Source of the DNA: Cohnella candidum | GTDB lineage: Bacteria > Bacillota > Bacilli > Paenibacillales > Paenibacillaceae | Reading direction: 5' to 3' | Length of the DNA: 64,000 bases | NCBI RefSeq assembly: GCF_003713065.1 | Contig: NZ_CP033433.1 | Location: 2,515,001 to 2,579,000 of the forward strand | Shown: in pieces, positions 63,748 through 64,000 of the stretch | Layout of the letters: every line of letters begins with the position of its first letter | How positions within the stretch are numbered: position 1 is the first letter of the stretch | Program-made: the position numbers and the translations under genes | Notes under the pieces: model-generated | The model's input: only the letters and a program-made list of their open reading frames with translations | What the model was told of the DNA's origin: nothing | Database searches by the model: none

Positions 63748-64000
63748 AATCCTCGGCATTCTCGCCCTCGAAAGGCCGGGCGAGTTTCCGGTAGGGGAAG
63801 GCCGTTTCGTCCGCGAGCTGCTCCGGAGAGGAAGGAGAACGGGGCTCACGGCGATCGCTTTCGATCCGAGAACGTGGGATCCGTCCGACGATTCGGTGCG
63901 GGGCTGGACGCTCCAAAGCGACGGCGAAGGGTGGCAATCCGGCCGTTACGGCGTGCCCGGCCTGCTTTATGACCGCGCCTGGCCGGAAACCGCGTCGGAA
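63722..64000 (+). CDS. Second YheC/YheD family protein, 3' part missing
   Basis: 93 codons run to the window end, starting at the ATG 63722-63724 inside the last 26 nt of the previous gene, in a different frame. The reading (EILGILALERPGEF, then FVRELLRRGRRTGLTAIAFD, VRGWTLQSDGEGW and VPGLLYDRAWP) matches the N-terminal domain of YheC/YheD proteins. This is a tandem pair, as with yheC and yheD in B. subtilis, and the overlap suggests coupled translation. Confidence 0.85.
   Translation, partial: MRDIYPDSEILGILALERPGEFPVGEGRFVRELLRRGRRTGLTAIAFDPRTWDPSDDSVRGWTLQSDGEGWQSGRYGVPGLLYDRAWPETASE

Overview
The window is a GC-rich chromosomal segment from an endospore-forming Firmicute, most likely a member of the Paenibacillaceae such as Cohnella or a high-GC Paenibacillus (genus is inference). 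The evidence is a dense set of sporulation and germination genes (spo0B, spoIVFA/FB, a spoIIB-like gene, spoVID, gerM, two YheC/YheD genes), a T-box ahead of valS, Bacillus-type promoters and terminators, and gene order that follows the Bacillus subtilis obg to tig chromosomal block almost gene for gene (order recalled from knowledge, not searched). Six or more genes appear to use TTG or GTG starts, set by strong Shine-Dalgarno sites.

Layout. 1-6000 (mostly minus): obg (cut by the window edge), spo0B, the rplU-prp-rpmA ribosomal operon with its leader, RNase G, and the pro-sigmaK processing pair spoIVFB/spoIVFA. 6000-15700: the cell shape and division cluster mreB-mreC-mreD-minC-minD-rodA, preceded by radC, maf, a DUF4321-like gene and a SpoIIB-like SPOR protein, then a divergent secreted trypsin-like protease. 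15700-23300: murC-folC-valS with a T-box leader, an intergenic block of short inverted repeats, and spoVID. 23400-32000: the tetrapyrrole genes, hemL apart, then hemA-hemX-sirC-hemC-cobA/hemD-hemB as one operon; a Crp/Fnr gene sits between hemB and hemL. 32200-47300: speD, an unrecognised conserved-looking gene, engB-lonA, lonB, a divergent LysR/MFS pair, ispG, clpP-clpX, trigger factor and a TPR/HEAT-like protein, a protein quality-control neighbourhood. 47400-54800: tRNA-Gly, adenine deaminase, tRNA-Arg, an HD-GYP-like protein paired with a second Crp/Fnr regulator, YihY, an EamA protein, and an intact IS150-type insertion sequence. 54800-64000: asnB, the gerM-rph-rdgB operon, a YutG-type phosphatase, a metallo-beta-lactamase-fold hydrolase with type 2 IPP isomerase, and tandem YheC/YheD coat genes, the second cut by the window end.

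Most of the window is ordinary housekeeping and sporulation sequence, and I found no convincing new defence or biosynthetic system. The most unusual structures are: (1) an intact IS150-type element, with a 3-bp target duplication, inserted at the loop of a rho-independent terminator between two convergent genes; (2) a cluster of short inverted repeats sharing a TTAGTGGGA core between valS and spoVID; (3) a Spo0B with two predicted N-terminal membrane segments; (4) an HD-GYP variant coupled to a Crp-family regulator; and (5) perfect inverted repeats in the tig leader and between hemA and hemX.
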